This document shows, piece after piece, positions 8,281 through 16,581 of a DNA stretch of 64,000 nt. This stretch comes from FEN-1073 sp963780865. Lineage in GTDB: Bacteria > Chloroflexota > Anaerolineae > Anaerolineales > RBG-16-64-43. The notes below the pieces were generated by a model, which saw only the letters and a list, made by a program, of their open reading frames with translations, did not search any database and was not told the DNA's origin. The stretch covers positions 73,529 through 137,528 of the forward strand of contig CAWADT010000009.1 of assembly GCA_963780865.1 (NCBI GenBank), given 5' to 3'. Made by a program: the position numbers and the translations under genes. Numbering within the stretch: position 1 is the first letter of the stretch; each line of letters starts with the position of its first letter.

Positions 8281-8362
8281 CAACTACCCAGCCTTCCCCC
8301 TCATCCCGTCCTTCTCCCAGCATATGCTGGGAGAAGGTGGCCGAAGGCCGGATGAGGGAGAG
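8281..8362. repeat. 82-bp palindromic repeat, family S copy 1 (inverted)
   Basis: A hairpin around CTTCTCCCAGCATATGCTGG, with flanking GGCCGAAGGCC and CCTCATCC/GGATGAGG. The reverse complement matches 19428-19510 and 33736-33844, including the tail GGAAGGCTGNNTAGTT. The rest of the 8072-8617 gap shows no gene I can support. Confidence 0.75.
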
Positions 8363-8617
8363 TGATATCAGATTATCCATCCTGTGGAATTCCTTCCAGC
8401 TTTTCTTGGGCCGAGTAGTTACGATTTGGAAAAATCGCGGAATTACATGTCTCCAGACTTCGATGATGGGCTATTCCGCTGAATGCTATCTTATCGATAT
8501 TTTTCAGTGAAATCATTCGATCCCTTCGGCAAATATTGGGAATTCCACAATAAATCCCAGGCGGCGGGCGAGCCCCCTTAAAAAAAAGTGGAGCAGGAGA
8601 TTGGATTCTTTTAACCC

Positions 8618-9802
8618 CTACCCCAGATACACAGCTTTGCGGATTCGATCCGCATTCGCCTTGCCGCCCAGCGCGCCGGCCGCGAAGGCAACCGCTTCTG
8701 TGGCCAGAAAAACCGGAACCGTGGCGAAGGTTTGGAGGATTAAATTGCCGTAGCCGATCCGGTCCGCAAGTAGATCCATGAACGCGTGCGTGGTGATCGG
8801 GTTGCACACGCCGAACACAAAGCAAAAATCGGGCAGGAGGTGGAACAACGCGGCGAGGAACAGCGCCGGATAGCGGTCGCGGCCGATTCGTTTTTCGACC
8901 GCGGCGGCGTAATCCCCGGGGCGCCCGGCAAGAATCGCTTCGGCCGCCATCCTGCCGCTCTTGATGGCCGGCCGGATCCCTTCCCCGCTGAGCGGATCCA
9001 GAAGGTTCGCCGCGTCGCCCACCAACAGCGTGCGGGCGGTGGCGACGCGCGCGCGGCGGAGGTTGATCGGCAGCGGATGGCCGCGCAGCTCCGCGCCGTC
9101 CAATGGAATTCCCCAATCCTCCATCACCGAGCGCAGTTTTTCCTGCAGCATGCCCGGCCGGGGACGGAGCGCGCCGATCCCCACCGAAAGGTGGTCGCCC
9201 TTGGGGAAGATCCACAGATAGCCGAAGGGAACCTCGCCGAAGAGGAACATCGGCGCGGCGGCGAACTTGGCGAGCGTCTGGGGCGGGGCGTAGACCTCGG
9301 CCTCGAGCGCGGCGGCCGGCGCCTTCCCTCGCCGCAAGCCCAGGCTGCGCGCCACAACGGAATGGGCGCCGTCGGCGCCGATGAGGAAGGGGGCTTCGAA
9401 GGCGGCTCCGTCCGCGGTCTCAACCGTCACGCGCTCCGGCCCCTCGCGCACCGCCCGGACGGTTTGGCCCTCGAGGACGTCGGCTTTGGCGTGCCGGAGC
9501 AGGAACGTGTCAAACCGATCGCGCGTGACCAGCCGCATCGAATTGTCCGCGAGCGGAACGGTGACGGTGAGCCCGCGCAGGGAATAGCGGATCGCCGCCG
9601 CTTTCGATTCGAATACCGGCTCGAAAGAGAAAGGGAATTGCGCCAGGAAGCTGGCCGAGAGGCCGCCGCCGCAGGGTTTGGGGCGCGGCAACCGCTCCTT
9701 TTCCAGAACGAGCACGCGCCGGCCGGCTTCGCCGAGGAAGTAGGCCGCCGTCGCGCCGCCCGGTCCCGCGCCAACAACGATGACATCATAGGCTTGTGCC
9801 AA
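8618..9802 (-). CDS. geranylgeranyl reductase family FAD-dependent oxidoreductase
   Basis: A flavoprotein of about 395 residues. The Rossmann motif VGAGPGG lies at about residues 10-16, the family signature PKPCGGGLS near 40, and the second FAD motif LLVGDAANLLDPLSGEGI about 265 residues later. The family saturates isoprenoid double bases in prenyl lipids, chlorophyll or quinone side chains, and in some bacteria acts on other hydrophobic substrates. I prefer the TTG at 9802, with GGAGG six bases upstream and the Rossmann strand right after it; an ATG at 9832 is the alternative. The hydrophobic C-terminus (FLAALFHLLPDFCFVFG) suggests membrane association. It has no operon partner. Family call firm, substrate unknown. 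Confidence 0.85.
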   Translation of the reverse strand: MAQAYDVIVVGAGPGGATAAYFLGEAGRRVLVLEKERLPRPKPCGGGLSASFLAQFPFSFEPVFESKAAAIRYSLRGLTVTVPLADNSMRLVTRDRFDTFLLRHAKADVLEGQTVRAVREGPERVTVETADGAAFEAPFLIGADGAHSVVARSLGLRRGKAPAAALEAEVYAPPQTLAKFAAAPMFLFGEVPFGYLWIFPKGDHLSVGIGALRPRPGMLQEKLRSVMEDWGIPLDGAELRGHPLPINLRRARVATARTLLVGDAANLLDPLSGEGIRPAIKSGRMAAEAILAGRPGDYAAAVEKRIGRDRYPALFLAALFHLLPDFCFVFGVCNPITTHAFMDLLADRIGYGNLILQTFATVPVFLATEAVAFAAGALGGKANADRIRKAVYLG

Positions 9803-10170
9803 AGCAAACCTCCGCCCGCACGATCGCGGCATGAAATTATAAACAGCATCAGGGAAAAAGAGAATCCGACGAATTTTCCGTTCCTTGATGCTAATCTCCC
9901 AATGCCTTCCCATCCCCAGGCTGGAAATACCGTCTCGAATGGAAACCCAAGGACGAAGATCGTCGACTGCGGCCCGGGATCGCGAGCAAGAGCGAGCGGA
10001 TATTGCCGGCTTCCGCCATGGCGCGCCTCCCCTCAAAGGGGTGAAAATGCGCGGTTTTCACCGCCATAGTCTTTTTTCGTGGGAAACGGGAAATTGACAT
10101 CGGGGGTAAGATAAGGGCAGAAAAGAAATTTCAAAGGAATCGTTTTTGGGATTTCTTTCAAGGCCTTCGC
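9803..10170. other. intergenic region between divergent genes, no gene seen
   Basis: A gap of about 370 bp between the divergently read flavoprotein and lipoprotein genes. It should hold two promoters, but I could not place a convincing -35/-10 pair. Open frames here extend the flavoprotein frame upstream of its likely start. Confidence 0.5.
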
Positions 10171-11016
10171 ATGAAAAAAACAGATCGCAAATCGATCGCC
10201 GCAATGGTTCTGGCATTGATGGCGCCCGTGGCTTTGGCCGCGTGCAGCATTTCATCGCCGGCCGCCAAGCCGGCGGGGAGCGTGAATCCGATCCCGCCGA
10301 TCGGCCGGCCGGCGGCGCTTCCCATCGCCGCGCAGTGGCAGGCCGTAAAGCTGGTTTCCGACGCGCCCAATGCGCTTCCCGCAATGAGCGCGGCCATGGC
10401 CGCCGATCCCGCCCGGATCGCCTTCGCGCCGGGAACCACTTCCGGATCCGTAGCGGGGACGCTCGCGGCGCAGGGCGTGCAATCCTACATCTTGAACGCG
10501 TCTTGGAACCAACTGATGATCGTATCGGCGGCTTCGTCCAGCGGGGCCGTATTCCTGGAAATCCACGGCGTCTCTGACGGCGTATATCTCACCACGTTTG
10601 CCAACGCGCAGACGTCCTGGCAGGGTTGGCTGCCCCGCACGCAGGCTTACATCATCCGGGTGTACAACGCATCCACCGCGGGCGCCAGCTACACCCTCGC
10701 GGTGGAAATCCCGGCGCGCATCCAGTTCGCCCCGGGCGCGTATTCGGCCACGATCTATGGGGCCGGCTATAACGCGCAGACCATCTCCTATATTCTATAC
10801 GCATACGGCGGCCAGACCTTCACCGCCACGCTGTCTTCGGCGACCAGTGCCGTCGTCGTCGCGCTCCGAGGAGTAAACGATGGCCAATACCTCGTTCAAT
10901 CCTCCGCGGGAGATACCACCTGGACCGGCACGCTGCCGAGCACGCAGAACTATATCCTCGACGCCGTCCAAACCGGGGCTTGGACAAGTTTCACGCTTAC
11001 CGTAACCATCGTCTAG
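10171..11016 (+). CDS. two-repeat surface lipoprotein
   Basis: A 281-residue protein with a lipoprotein signal peptide (LALMAPVALAAC, lipobox Cys at 25). The mature part contains two beta-rich repeats of about 95 residues. Both begin with RIxFAPG, continue with a YIL strand and an (I/L)xGVxDGxYL block, then W-G-LP-TQxYI, and end in a YTL/FTL strand. The pattern resembles bacterial PPC-like or lysozyme-inhibitor-like beta domains outside the membrane. I infer an extracytoplasmic binding role and no enzyme activity. It is followed by a hairpin at 11085-11108 and appears to be a single-gene unit. Confidence 0.7.
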   Translation: MKKTDRKSIAAMVLALMAPVALAACSISSPAAKPAGSVNPIPPIGRPAALPIAAQWQAVKLVSDAPNALPAMSAAMAADPARIAFAPGTTSGSVAGTLAAQGVQSYILNASWNQLMIVSAASSSGAVFLEIHGVSDGVYLTTFANAQTSWQGWLPRTQAYIIRVYNASTAGASYTLAVEIPARIQFAPGAYSATIYGAGYNAQTISYILYAYGGQTFTATLSSATSAVVVALRGVNDGQYLVQSSAGDTTWTGTLPSTQNYILDAVQTGAWTSFTLTVTIV

Positions 11017-11084
11017 CGGCGGATCTCATCCGATTTTCAGCAAAGGATGGAATTCGCAAGACCAGTGTTTCGCGCAACATAACG

Positions 11085-11108
11085 ACCGCCGGCTGAGAGG
11101 CCGGCGGT
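11085..11108 (+). terminator. hairpin downstream of the lipoprotein gene
   Basis: A nine-base perfect stem (ACCGCCGGC / GCCGGCGGT) with a six-base loop, followed by GTTTATTA. The T-rich tail is short, so termination is likely but not certain. Confidence 0.6.
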
Positions 11109-11127
11109 GTTTATTAGGTTTCAAAAC

Positions 11128-11433
11128 CACTGCCTCTGGCAGTGAGTAGAGTGAAAAGGTTCTACCGATGGAGTAATTTTTCCTTTGCATAATTACAGCA
11201 AAGGTACCGAGTGGGCGGGTATCTTGCCATCCCATCCTACCTCTCCCATCAAATTATCGTCCTTCCACAATGTATCTTTTTCCCCCTCCTCCCCTCCCGT
11301 ATTACGGGAGGGGAGGAGGGGTGACAGGGAAGATAATCAGCGTTTGGAATTCATAGGGGAGGAAGGGTGGGATGGAACCGTAAAATCGCACCTTCCAGGT
11401 GCAGCATTACAAAGCCACCGCCTCTGGCGGTGG
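11128..11433. repeat. cluster of nested palindromes without a gene
   Basis: Three hairpins: CACTGCC TCT GGCAGTG (11128-11144), a perfect 18-bp stem with a 3-nt loop (11283-11321), and CCACCGCC TCT GGCGGTGG (11415-11433). The outer two share the form NCCNC-TCT-GNGGN. Such hairpins occur at ends of IS200/IS605-type or REP/RAYT elements, but no transposase lies between them. The gap 11109-11525 holds no gene I can support. Confidence 0.6.
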
Positions 11434-11525
11434 TAATTTACTTATAAATTCGACGCCCTCGCATCTGGACGCCATAGAGCGAGGCAGCGGCGTTTCGCGG
11501 AAAAATATTTCTTCTGCCCGGAATA

Positions 11526-12359
11526 CTACACGCGCGCCGCGAGCCACTCTTCCACATCCTTAAGCACGAGTTCGCGCTCCGGCTCGTTGAATACTTCGTG
11601 GTACAGCCCCGGGTAAACTTTAATTGTTTTGTCTGTTGAACTCGCCTTGTCGTAAAGCATCCGCGCGCTGCCGGGGTCGACAATTTTATCGCCGCCGCCC
11701 TGCAGGGCGATTAAGGGCAGGGTAATCTTTTCCGCTTCGGCGGAGACCCGCAACATGGCCTTCAGCAATTCCGCCGCCAACCGCGCGGGAGTCCTGGCGT
11801 GGAAAACCAGCGGATCGCTCACGTACGCCTTCACCACTTCCGGGTCGCGTGAAACGCCCCGGGCGTCCACCGGCAGAATACCCATCTTTGGAATCAGCGC
11901 CGATAGCAGTTTGCCCAGGGCGAGGGCGACCGGCGCAAGACCTGGGCTGATTTTAATCGCCGGCGCCGAGATGACGGCGGCTTGGAAATCGGCCTGGTGG
12001 TCGAGCAGGTAATAGGATGCAATCAACCCGCCCATGCTGTGGCCGAGCAGGACGATCGGCCTGCCCGCCTGCCATGCCATAACCATGTTGTAGTAAATCG
12101 TAAGCGTGTCGGTGTAATCTTCGAACCGCTCGACGTACTCTCGCACGCCGCCGGATTTCCCGTGGCCGATAAGATCGAACCCGTAGACGGCGTAGCCGAG
12201 GGGGACGAAGCCGTTGACCACATTCAGGTAGCGCCCGGAATGCTCGCCCAGCCCGTGAACGACGAGCAGCGCGGCTTTTACCTTCCCTACGGGCAGCCAG
12301 GCTTGATAAAAGATATCGATATTCCGAACGGTCTTGAAATAGCCTTCGATGTGTTCCAT
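11526..12359 (-). CDS. alpha/beta hydrolase, monoacylglycerol lipase-like
   Basis: A 277-residue serine hydrolase of the monoacylglycerol lipase / lysophospholipase group. The oxyanion segment VVHGLGEHSGRY lies at about 33-44, the nucleophile elbow GHSMGG has Ser108, the acid is Asp in GGGDKIVDP near 224, and the catalytic His is near 254 in GLYHEVFNE. No signal peptide, so it is cytosolic. Probable reaction: hydrolysis of monoacylglycerol or lysolipid esters, releasing glycerol or a glycerophosphodiester that could feed the glycerol genes at 14.5-19.3 kb; that link is inferred. It is one of a tandem pair with 12664-13497. No strong ribosome binding site precedes the ATG. Confidence 0.85.
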   Translation of the reverse strand: MEHIEGYFKTVRNIDIFYQAWLPVGKVKAALLVVHGLGEHSGRYLNVVNGFVPLGYAVYGFDLIGHGKSGGVREYVERFEDYTDTLTIYYNMVMAWQAGRPIVLLGHSMGGLIASYYLLDHQADFQAAVISAPAIKISPGLAPVALALGKLLSALIPKMGILPVDARGVSRDPEVVKAYVSDPLVFHARTPARLAAELLKAMLRVSAEAEKITLPLIALQGGGDKIVDPGSARMLYDKASSTDKTIKVYPGLYHEVFNEPERELVLKDVEEWLAARV

Positions 12360-12420
12360 GGGAAATCCGATTCAACTTCAGGCGGCTCGTAAGGCCACCA
12401 CGCGGATCGATTACACCATA

Positions 12421-12576
12421 AAGATGCTGGTGAAAAACGTCGACTTTTTTAACCAGACACACCATCCCCCCTTTCATCCCCCCATTTTCCAAGAGAAAAT
12501 GAGGGGATGAAAGGGGGGATGGTTTACAACCGTGAAGATGACATCAGCATGAATTGAGTTTTTCAACATCCTGCTA
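12421..12576. repeat. palindromic element between the tandem hydrolases
   Basis: The outer ends AAGATGCTGGTGAAAAAC and GTTTTTCAACATCCTGCT are imperfect inverted repeats. Inside is a near-perfect palindrome (12461-12523) built on CCATCCCCCCTTTCATCCCC. The end motif (AGCAGG-TGTTGAAAAA) recurs at 34909-35136 and 37147-37454. No gene in the gap 12360-12663. Confidence 0.65.
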
Positions 12577-12663
12577 ATATTATGGCACCAAACTTGGCAA
12601 ACCACGCCGTTTTTCGCAAAGCAGGGAATTTATCTTCGAAGGACGCTGGTCCGGCGTTTTCGG

Positions 12664-13497
12664 TCAAACGCGCTTGGCCAGCCAGGCTTCCACATCCCCA
12701 AGAACGCGCTCGTGTTCCGGCTCGTTGAATATCTCGTGATACAACCCGGGGTAAATCTTCAGCGTCTTGTCTTTGGAGCCGGCTTTCTCGTAGAGAATCT
12801 GCGCGCCGTCCGGATCGACCAGGTGGTCGTCGCCGCCTTGCATGGCAAGAAACGGTAGGGTGATTTTCTTCGTCTCGGCCGAGACGCGATTGAGCGCCCG
12901 GAGCATTTCCGCAGCCAGCCGGGCGGTGGTTTTCCCGTGGAAGACCAACGGGTCGTTGGCGTACGCCTTCACCACCTCCGGGTCGCGGGAGATGGTGCTT
13001 GGATCCACGGGCAGTACACCCGCCATCGGGGAAAGAATCGAAAGAACCCTGCCCGCAATGACGGTTCCTTGCGAAATATGCGCAGCGACTTTGACAACCG
13101 GCGCCGAGAAGATGGCGCCCTGGAATTCGGCCTGATGGTCGAGCAGGTAATAGGCTGCGATCAGCCCGCCGATGCTGTGGCTGAGCAGGAAAATGGGCTT
13201 GCCCGGCTGCCATTGCTTTACCATGGCCATGTACGCCTCGAAAACAATGGAGAAATCGTCGAACCGCTCGACATATTCCCGCGGCCCGTCGGATTTCCCG
13301 TGGCCGATATGATCCACCCCGTACACGACGTATCCGAGCGGGACGAAGTGATTGACCACATTCATATACCGGCCCGAATGCTCGCCCAGTCCGTGAACGA
13401 ATGGCAGCACGGCTTTCGGCTCCCCGTCGGGCAGCCAGGCTTGATAGAAAATGTGATTATTCCGAATGCCCTTGAACTTGCCTTCGATGTGATTCAT
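12664..13497 (-). CDS. alpha/beta hydrolase, paralogue with altered nucleophile elbow
   Basis: A 277-residue paralogue of 11526-12359, the same length and collinear throughout (FVHGLGEHSGRY, Ser108, an Asp in GGDDHLVDP, a His in GLYHEIFNE). The nucleophile elbow reads SHSIGG where its sister has GHSMGG, so the first glycine of GxSxG is serine. The Ser-Asp-His triad is kept, so it is probably still active, perhaps with a different substrate range. AAGGAG lies before the ATG at 13497. The tandem arrangement implies a local duplication followed by repeat insertion. Confidence 0.85.
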   Translation of the reverse strand: MNHIEGKFKGIRNNHIFYQAWLPDGEPKAVLPFVHGLGEHSGRYMNVVNHFVPLGYVVYGVDHIGHGKSDGPREYVERFDDFSIVFEAYMAMVKQWQPGKPIFLLSHSIGGLIAAYYLLDHQAEFQGAIFSAPVVKVAAHISQGTVIAGRVLSILSPMAGVLPVDPSTISRDPEVVKAYANDPLVFHGKTTARLAAEMLRALNRVSAETKKITLPFLAMQGGDDHLVDPDGAQILYEKAGSKDKTLKIYPGLYHEIFNEPEHERVLGDVEAWLAKRV

Positions 13498-13609
13498 AAG
13501 ATCTCCTTATCCGGTTGATCTTATTGATTTTACAACCTATCTCGCGCGGCGGAATGTAAATTTTTTGTATAGAGATATAGTACCCGTATAAATCGGCAAG
13601 TTAACAGAC

Positions 13610-14281
13610 TTAACCCAAAACCACCAACCCGATGGATAGGGCGATCAACAACTGGCCGGAATAGTAGGTTGCGAGGATGATTGCCTGCCCCAGGCGGAAC
13701 GGCCGGCGAAAGCGGTTGATCGCCAGCGTCGCGTCGGAAGCAAAAAACAGCAGGGCGCCGATTGCGGCGGAAAGCGTGCCCGCCGAAAAGCGGGCTAGGC
13801 CGCGGCTGACGGCCAGGGCGACCATTACCACGATGACGGAAACATACAAACTCACGGCTCCCCTTAGGGTTTGAGATAATTTCGGCCAAAGATACGATAG
13901 TATCGCCGCACCGACGAGCGCGAGCGGAAGGACGGGCCATAGAAAACCAATGGCCGGCGCGCCGGCGAGAAAGGCGAAGATGTAGCAGATGTGCGCGAAC
14001 AGGAAACTGACAAGGCCGAAGAGAAAACGGTTGCCGGGCAACATGAGCCAGACATCGCCAAACAGGGAGAAGAGCAGGCCGAGGCATATGGCGCGAGCGT
14101 ACGGGTCGGATCGAACGGTGCCGGGCAGCAGCGCCGCGAGAATAATCAGTATGGTTGTGAGCGGTTTAAAAATAAGGAAGAGCGTGCGGTATGGCGGACG
14201 GAGGTAGTACACAACAATGGCCAGGCTGGCCGATAGAATGACGGCTAGGCTGAGGAGGGGCAGGAGCAAGTTCAACGCCAT
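13610..14281 (-). CDS. YhhN family integral membrane protein (lysoplasmalogenase-like)
   Basis: About 223 residues and mostly membrane: seven to eight hydrophobic segments. Family signatures are FKPLTT near 38, SLFGDVWLMLP near 70, FFASDATLAINRF near 180 and ATYYSGQLLIA near the C-terminus; the conserved Asp residues in the second and third are the likely catalytic ones. Characterised members (TMEM86-type, Legionella LpgYhhN) cleave the vinyl-ether bond of lysoplasmalogens. I chose the ATG at 14281 because GAGGTG precedes it; the frame stays open upstream. It is close to the lipase-like pair and on the same strand, which again suggests lipid turnover. Confidence 0.8.
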   Translation of the reverse strand: MALNLLLPLLSLAVILSASLAIVVYYLRPPYRTLFLIFKPLTTILIILAALLPGTVRSDPYARAICLGLLFSLFGDVWLMLPGNRFLFGLVSFLFAHICYIFAFLAGAPAIGFLWPVLPLALVGAAILSYLWPKLSQTLRGAVSLYVSVIVVMVALAVSRGLARFSAGTLSAAIGALLFFASDATLAINRFRRPFRLGQAIILATYYSGQLLIALSIGLVVLG

Positions 14282-14375
14282 GCTACACCTCGTTTGGACA
14301 TGATGGAGGCTCCGTAAAAACACCGAATCTGTTACGAGCAAACCTCGCGCAACTCTTTGCGTCGCTTACTCTCCC

Positions 14376-14419
14376 CCCTTTCATCCCCCCATTTTCTTTT
14401 AGAAAATGGGGGGAAAGGG
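14376..14419. repeat. palindromic repeat, CCCCCCATTTTCT type
   Basis: The left arm CCTTTCATCCCCCCATTTTC and the right arm AGAAAATGGGGGGAAAGGG form a long hairpin in the gap upstream of the YhhN gene. It shares the CTTTCATCCCCNCATTTTC core with the palindrome at 12461-12523. Confidence 0.65.
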
Positions 14420-14506
14420 TTTTTTTTTGGGGGGCGGGGAGATAGGAAATCGGAATCGGAGAAGCAGCCATAATCTAAAGGAGTACCCCACCGCGTCCGC
14501 CGCCTT

Positions 14507-15431
14507 TTACCCGCCATCCACCCAATCGAAGGTGCGGGTGACGGCTTTTTTCCAGCCGGAGAACAGACGGTCGCGTTTCTCGGCGTCCATCCTCGGCTTC
14601 CACTCTATATCCATTCCCCAATGGCCTTTCAGTTCGTCGATGCTTTTCCAGAAGCCGACGGCCAGACCGGCGGCGTAGGCCGCGCCCAGGGCCGTAGTCT
14701 CGGCCACCGTTGGGCGGATCACCGGGACTCCCAGGATGTCCGCCTGAAACTGCATCAGCAGCTCGTCCCTCACCATGCCACCGTCCACTTTGAGCGATTT
14801 CAGCCGGACGCCGGAATCTTTTTCCATCGCGTCCAGCACCTCGCGCGTCTGGTAGGCGGTCGCTTCGAGCGCGGCCCGGGCAATGTGCCCCTTGTTGATG
14901 AAGCGCGTCAGCCCGACGATCGCGCCGCGCGCGTCGGACCGCCAGTACGGCGCGAACAAGCCGGAGAAGGCCGGCACGAAATAGATGCCGCCGTTATCCT
15001 CGACTGAGCGCGCTAGCGTCTCCACGTCCGCGGATGTTGCGATCAGACCGAGATTGTCTCGCAGCCACTGGACCAGCGCGCCGGTGATGGCGATCGAACC
15101 TTCCAGGGCATAGACTGATTTTTGGCCGCCGATCTTGTAGCCCAGCGTGGTCAGCAACCCGCTGGTGCTCGGAACGGGGAGCTCCCCCATGTTCATCAGC
15201 ATGAAACAGCCGGTGCCGTAGGTGTTCTTGGCTTCGCCGGGGTTGAAGCAAGTCTGTCCGAACAAGGCCGCCTGCTGGTCGCCAAGGTCGCCGGAAATGG
15301 GAATGCCCTCCAGAGATGATCCGCTGGATGCTCCGTAAGGGCGCGGTGACCGCGCCCCGACAAGGCCGTAGACTTCCGACGAGGAGCAGATCTTCGGCAG
15401 CATCGAGCGCGGGATGCCGAGCAGGTTCAAA

Positions 15432-15442
<11 letters not shown>
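14507..15442 (-). CDS. glpK: glycerol kinase, C-terminal part (frameshifted)
   Basis: 311 residues collinear with the second half of glycerol kinase: SSSEVYG, GDQQAALFGQ, GTGCFMLMN, ATAYQTREVLDAM, KVDGGMVRDELLMQ. This half holds much of the ATP-binding lobe. It is in a different frame from the N-terminal part and continues it exactly, so the two are one gene broken by a single extra base near 15435. Between EVYG and IPISGD there are about ten residues more than I expect for the family. The DNA for that insertion is a perfect hairpin (15339-15357) with a repeat-like context. As written the gene would not give a full-length enzyme. Confidence 0.85.
15339..15357. repeat. palindrome inserted in the glpK reading frame
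   Basis: GGGCGCGGT at 15339-15347 and its exact complement at 15349-15357 around one base. It falls where the predicted GlpK protein carries extra residues (LVGARSPRPYG region). It resembles the small intergenic palindromes of this window, here within a coding frame. Confidence 0.6.
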
Positions 15443-16034
<592 letters not shown>

Positions 16035-16049
16035 CGAGCGCCTCTTTTT

Positions 16050-16136
16050 CCCTCACCCTTAATCCCTCTCCCAGCTTACCCCCGCTTCGCGAGGGCAGGT
16101 GCTGGGGGAAGGATGGGATGAGGGTCGGATGAGGGG
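16050..16136. repeat. palindromic repeat, family S variant
   Basis: Fills the spacer between glpK and the DUF1667 gene. CCCTCACCC, TCTCCCAGCTTACC, CTTCGCGAGG and GGTGCTGGGGGAAGG form nested inverted repeats, ending in GGATGAGGGG. It is a variant of the family at 8281, 19428 and 33736. It could form a strong RNA hairpin within the operon and reduce glpK expression. Confidence 0.65.
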
Positions 16137-16139
16137 AGA

Positions 16140-16514
16140 TTATTCGCGGGAAATTCCTGCCGGCGGCAGGCTGCGGGTGGTGACGATATTCACGCCGCTT
16201 CCGCGGTAATCTTTGATCAGTACCGTTCCGCAAACGGCGGGAAGACGGACCGATTGCTCCGCAAGATCTCCGATCAGCCCGGTGATGAGCTCGCGGGGAA
16301 GCGCCTTGTCGGTTCGCACGGGGATATAGGGGAACGCCCGTGAATCGGTTCGAACGACGGCGGTGACCACCCGCTTGGGGGCGAGCATCTCCTCCCGGCC
16401 GTACACCTCTCCCTTCGGGCAGCGGTTCCCCGTGACGGAGATTTCTCCCTCGGCCTTCATTTCAATGGTGAGCTTGCACCCGATCGGGCAGACGATGCAA
16501 ACCATCTCGCGCAT
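16140..16514 (-). CDS. DUF1667 cysteine-rich protein of the glycerol-3-phosphate operon
   Basis: A 125-residue protein with CIVCPIGC near residue 5 and GNRCPKG near 32, a four-cysteine set suited to a metal or Fe-S site, then KRVVTAVVRT and PVRTDKALP. This is the DUF1667 family, regularly encoded with a GlpA-like dehydrogenase and an FAD/NAD oxidoreductase. The three are thought to form an anaerobic glycerol-3-phosphate-oxidising complex. I chose the ATG at 16514 because GGAGGGTG precedes it; the frame is open further upstream without homology. Family assignment is good; the exact electron route is inferred. Confidence 0.8.
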   Translation of the reverse strand: MREMVCIVCPIGCKLTIEMKAEGEISVTGNRCPKGEVYGREEMLAPKRVVTAVVRTDSRAFPYIPVRTDKALPRELITGLIGDLAEQSVRLPAVCGTVLIKDYRGSGVNIVTTRSLPPAGISRE

Positions 16515-16581
16515 CACACCCTCCGTGCGGATGAATGGACGCGTCGATTCCGCTTCCCGGTTAAAGACCGGTTCATCGTCT

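Noticed and set aside
8786..10069. Long + strand open frame opposite the geranylgeranyl reductase gene
   Set aside because: Arg/Gly-rich antisense translation of a GC-rich gene; the minus-strand protein has clear FAD motifs.
11128..11433. Complete IS200/IS605 element
   Set aside because: Hairpins resemble element ends, but no transposase or accessory gene lies between them.
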